Of a stretch of 64,000 bases of DNA, positions 63,137-64,000 are shown piece by piece. The position numbers were made by a program, and so were the translations under genes. Under the pieces are notes generated by a model. It was given only the letters and a program-made list of their open reading frames with translations. It was not told where the DNA came from and did not search any database. Source of the DNA: Paenibacillus azoreducens. Its GTDB lineage: Bacteria; Bacillota; Bacilli; Paenibacillales; Paenibacillaceae. Location: NCBI RefSeq assembly GCF_021654775.1, contig NZ_AP025343.1:1364001-1428000 (forward strand), written 5' to 3'. How positions within the stretch are numbered: the first letter of the stretch is position 1; the number at the start of each line of letters is the position of its first letter.

Positions 63137-63172
63137 AAGGCAGCTTACCGATTTCGGTAGGCTGCTTTTTTG
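63137..63172 (+). terminator. Terminator of the LPXTG gene
   Basis: AAGGCAGC-TACCGA pairs with TCGGTA-GCTGCTT and is followed by six T. Confidence 0.85.
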
Positions 63173-63436
63173 TGAAATCACGATTTTCACACAGAAATTG
63201 AACCATGTCTTAATAAATTTGAAGATCGAAATGACATAACCCAGGACTTTGAACTCTCTTAAAAGAAATTTTCGATGCTTGACCGTTCGTGGAAACAAGC
63301 ATACGATGATGAAAAACCTGGCAGTTCAGCTTTATGAGCGACTTCATCCGTCCAATCTTCACCGTCCGGACTGTTCAGGCTGACAGCATGAATAACAATA
63401 AATGAAACCCATTAATCATGAGGAGTCGATGCTGGA
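63173..63436. other. Intergenic stretch without a recognised feature
   Basis: About 264 bases between the adhesin terminator and the hydrolase gene. I see no gene, strong hairpin or repeat from the families above. Confidence 0.4.
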
Positions 63437-64000
63437 ATGAGGATTCGTTTTTTGGGCACGGCGGCTTTCGAAGGGATTCCTTCCTTATTTTGTCGCTGTG
63501 GGTTATGCTTGAAAGCAAAAGAGCTTGGAGGTAAAGAGATCCGTTCCCGAACTTCGATGCTGCTGGATGATGATTTGAAAATCGACTTTCCGCCCGATAC
63601 ATTTTTACATATGGTTCGGGACGGTTTGGATTTGGAGCGGATCAAGGATCTGATCTTTACGCATTCGCATTCGGATCATCTATACGCGGAGGATTTGGTT
63701 GCGAGGCTCCCGGGGTATGCGCAATCCGACGCTCATCCGATTCAAGTGTATGGAAATGATGCCGTTCTGCTGAGGATTAAGCAGACGCTTGATTTTAACG
63801 GCGGGCTGCAGGAGAAATTTGTGTTGAACCGGTTAAAGCCATTTGAGCGAAAGGAACTGCAGACGGCGGTGGTTGTGCCGCTTCCGGCCAGCCATGACCC
63901 CATTGAGGCTTGTTATGTGTATTACATTGAAAAGGACGGCAAGTCCATTTTGTACGGACATGACAGCGGCTGGTTCCCTGAAGAAACCTGGGACTGGCTT
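63437..64000 (+). CDS. Metallo-beta-lactamase-fold hydrolase (partial, runs off the window)
   Basis: 188 residues visible. The N-terminus MRIRFLGTAAFEGIPSLFCR with nearby Cys pair (CRCGLC) resembles PhnP-type phosphodiesterases. FTHSHSDHLYAEDL near 73 is the metal-binding HxHxDH motif, and ASHDP near 153 with YGHDSG near 173 supply further metal ligands. It is a di-metal hydrolase; the substrate is unknown. An AGGAG lies 11 bases before the ATG, slightly far. The C-terminus is outside the window. Confidence 0.82.
   Translation, partial: MRIRFLGTAAFEGIPSLFCRCGLCLKAKELGGKEIRSRTSMLLDDDLKIDFPPDTFLHMVRDGLDLERIKDLIFTHSHSDHLYAEDLVARLPGYAQSDAHPIQVYGNDAVLLRIKQTLDFNGGLQEKFVLNRLKPFERKELQTAVVVPLPASHDPIEACYVYYIEKDGKSILYGHDSGWFPEETWDWL

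Overview
The window looks like the chromosome of a Paenibacillus-type endospore-former (Bacillota). The evidence is a G+C of roughly 50%, strong GGAGG-type ribosome-binding sites, frequent GTG/TTG starts, S-layer-homology and LPXTG surface proteins, several MsmX-dependent-type carbohydrate ABC importers without their own ATPase, and many short palindromic intergenic repeats. No tRNA, rRNA or CRISPR array was seen.

Layout. 1-1070: end of an unknown gene, a CYTH-domain protein, and a decayed copy of the first gene's tail. 1362-13377: an adenosylcobalamin riboswitch, then an IS1182-type insertion sequence, then a five-gene operon. The operon encodes a giant SLH-anchored protein with two DUF4430 domains and two alpha/alpha-toroid domains (the two folds that make up human intrinsic factor and transcobalamin), a membrane-tethered DUF4430 protein, and a complete ECF transporter (T, fused A-A, S). 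I read this as a cell-surface cobalamin capture and import system whose riboswitch has been physically separated from it by the IS. 13446-25184: fructan utilisation, with a LacI regulator, ABC importer, cytoplasmic GH32, a frameshifted ROK fructokinase and a large secreted GH32. 25265-26476: a secreted GH46 chitosanase with two AAGCGCTT-type palindromes upstream.

27437-39217: the least familiar system. It holds a LacI-ribokinase fusion regulator, a DUF1446/DUF4387 pair, an ABC importer, two different ADP-ribosylglycohydrolase-family proteins and a stand-alone ribokinase. The gene content suggests uptake and cleavage of a ribosylated compound, with the released ribose phosphorylated. It is bracketed and punctuated by palindromic repeats. 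39425-41555: a 90-bp tandem repeat array and a complete IS4-family element with a target duplication. 41658-43131: a small membrane protein and an EamA transporter.

43272-50749: an AT-richer arginine deiminase island, arranged on the minus strand as argR, arcA, arcB, arcD, arcC, arcR, with a Crp/Fnr-type palindrome upstream of arcA and large blocks of palindromic repeats between genes. 50889-53684: a divergent molybdate locus (DNA-binding regulator, modA, modB, no modC) with three consecutive 10-bp operator-like repeats. 53691-55875: a YdbS/YdbT PH-domain membrane pair. 56181-63172: a small protein, a response regulator interrupted by an in-frame TGA, a sortase and a 1525-residue LPXTG adhesin. 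63437-end: a partial metallo-beta-lactamase-fold hydrolase.

Recurring themes are surface capture of scarce nutrients, glycan or glycoside import, and a mosaic family of palindromic repeats. One 95-bp repeat copy at the left end is base-for-base identical, inverted, to one 50 kb away.
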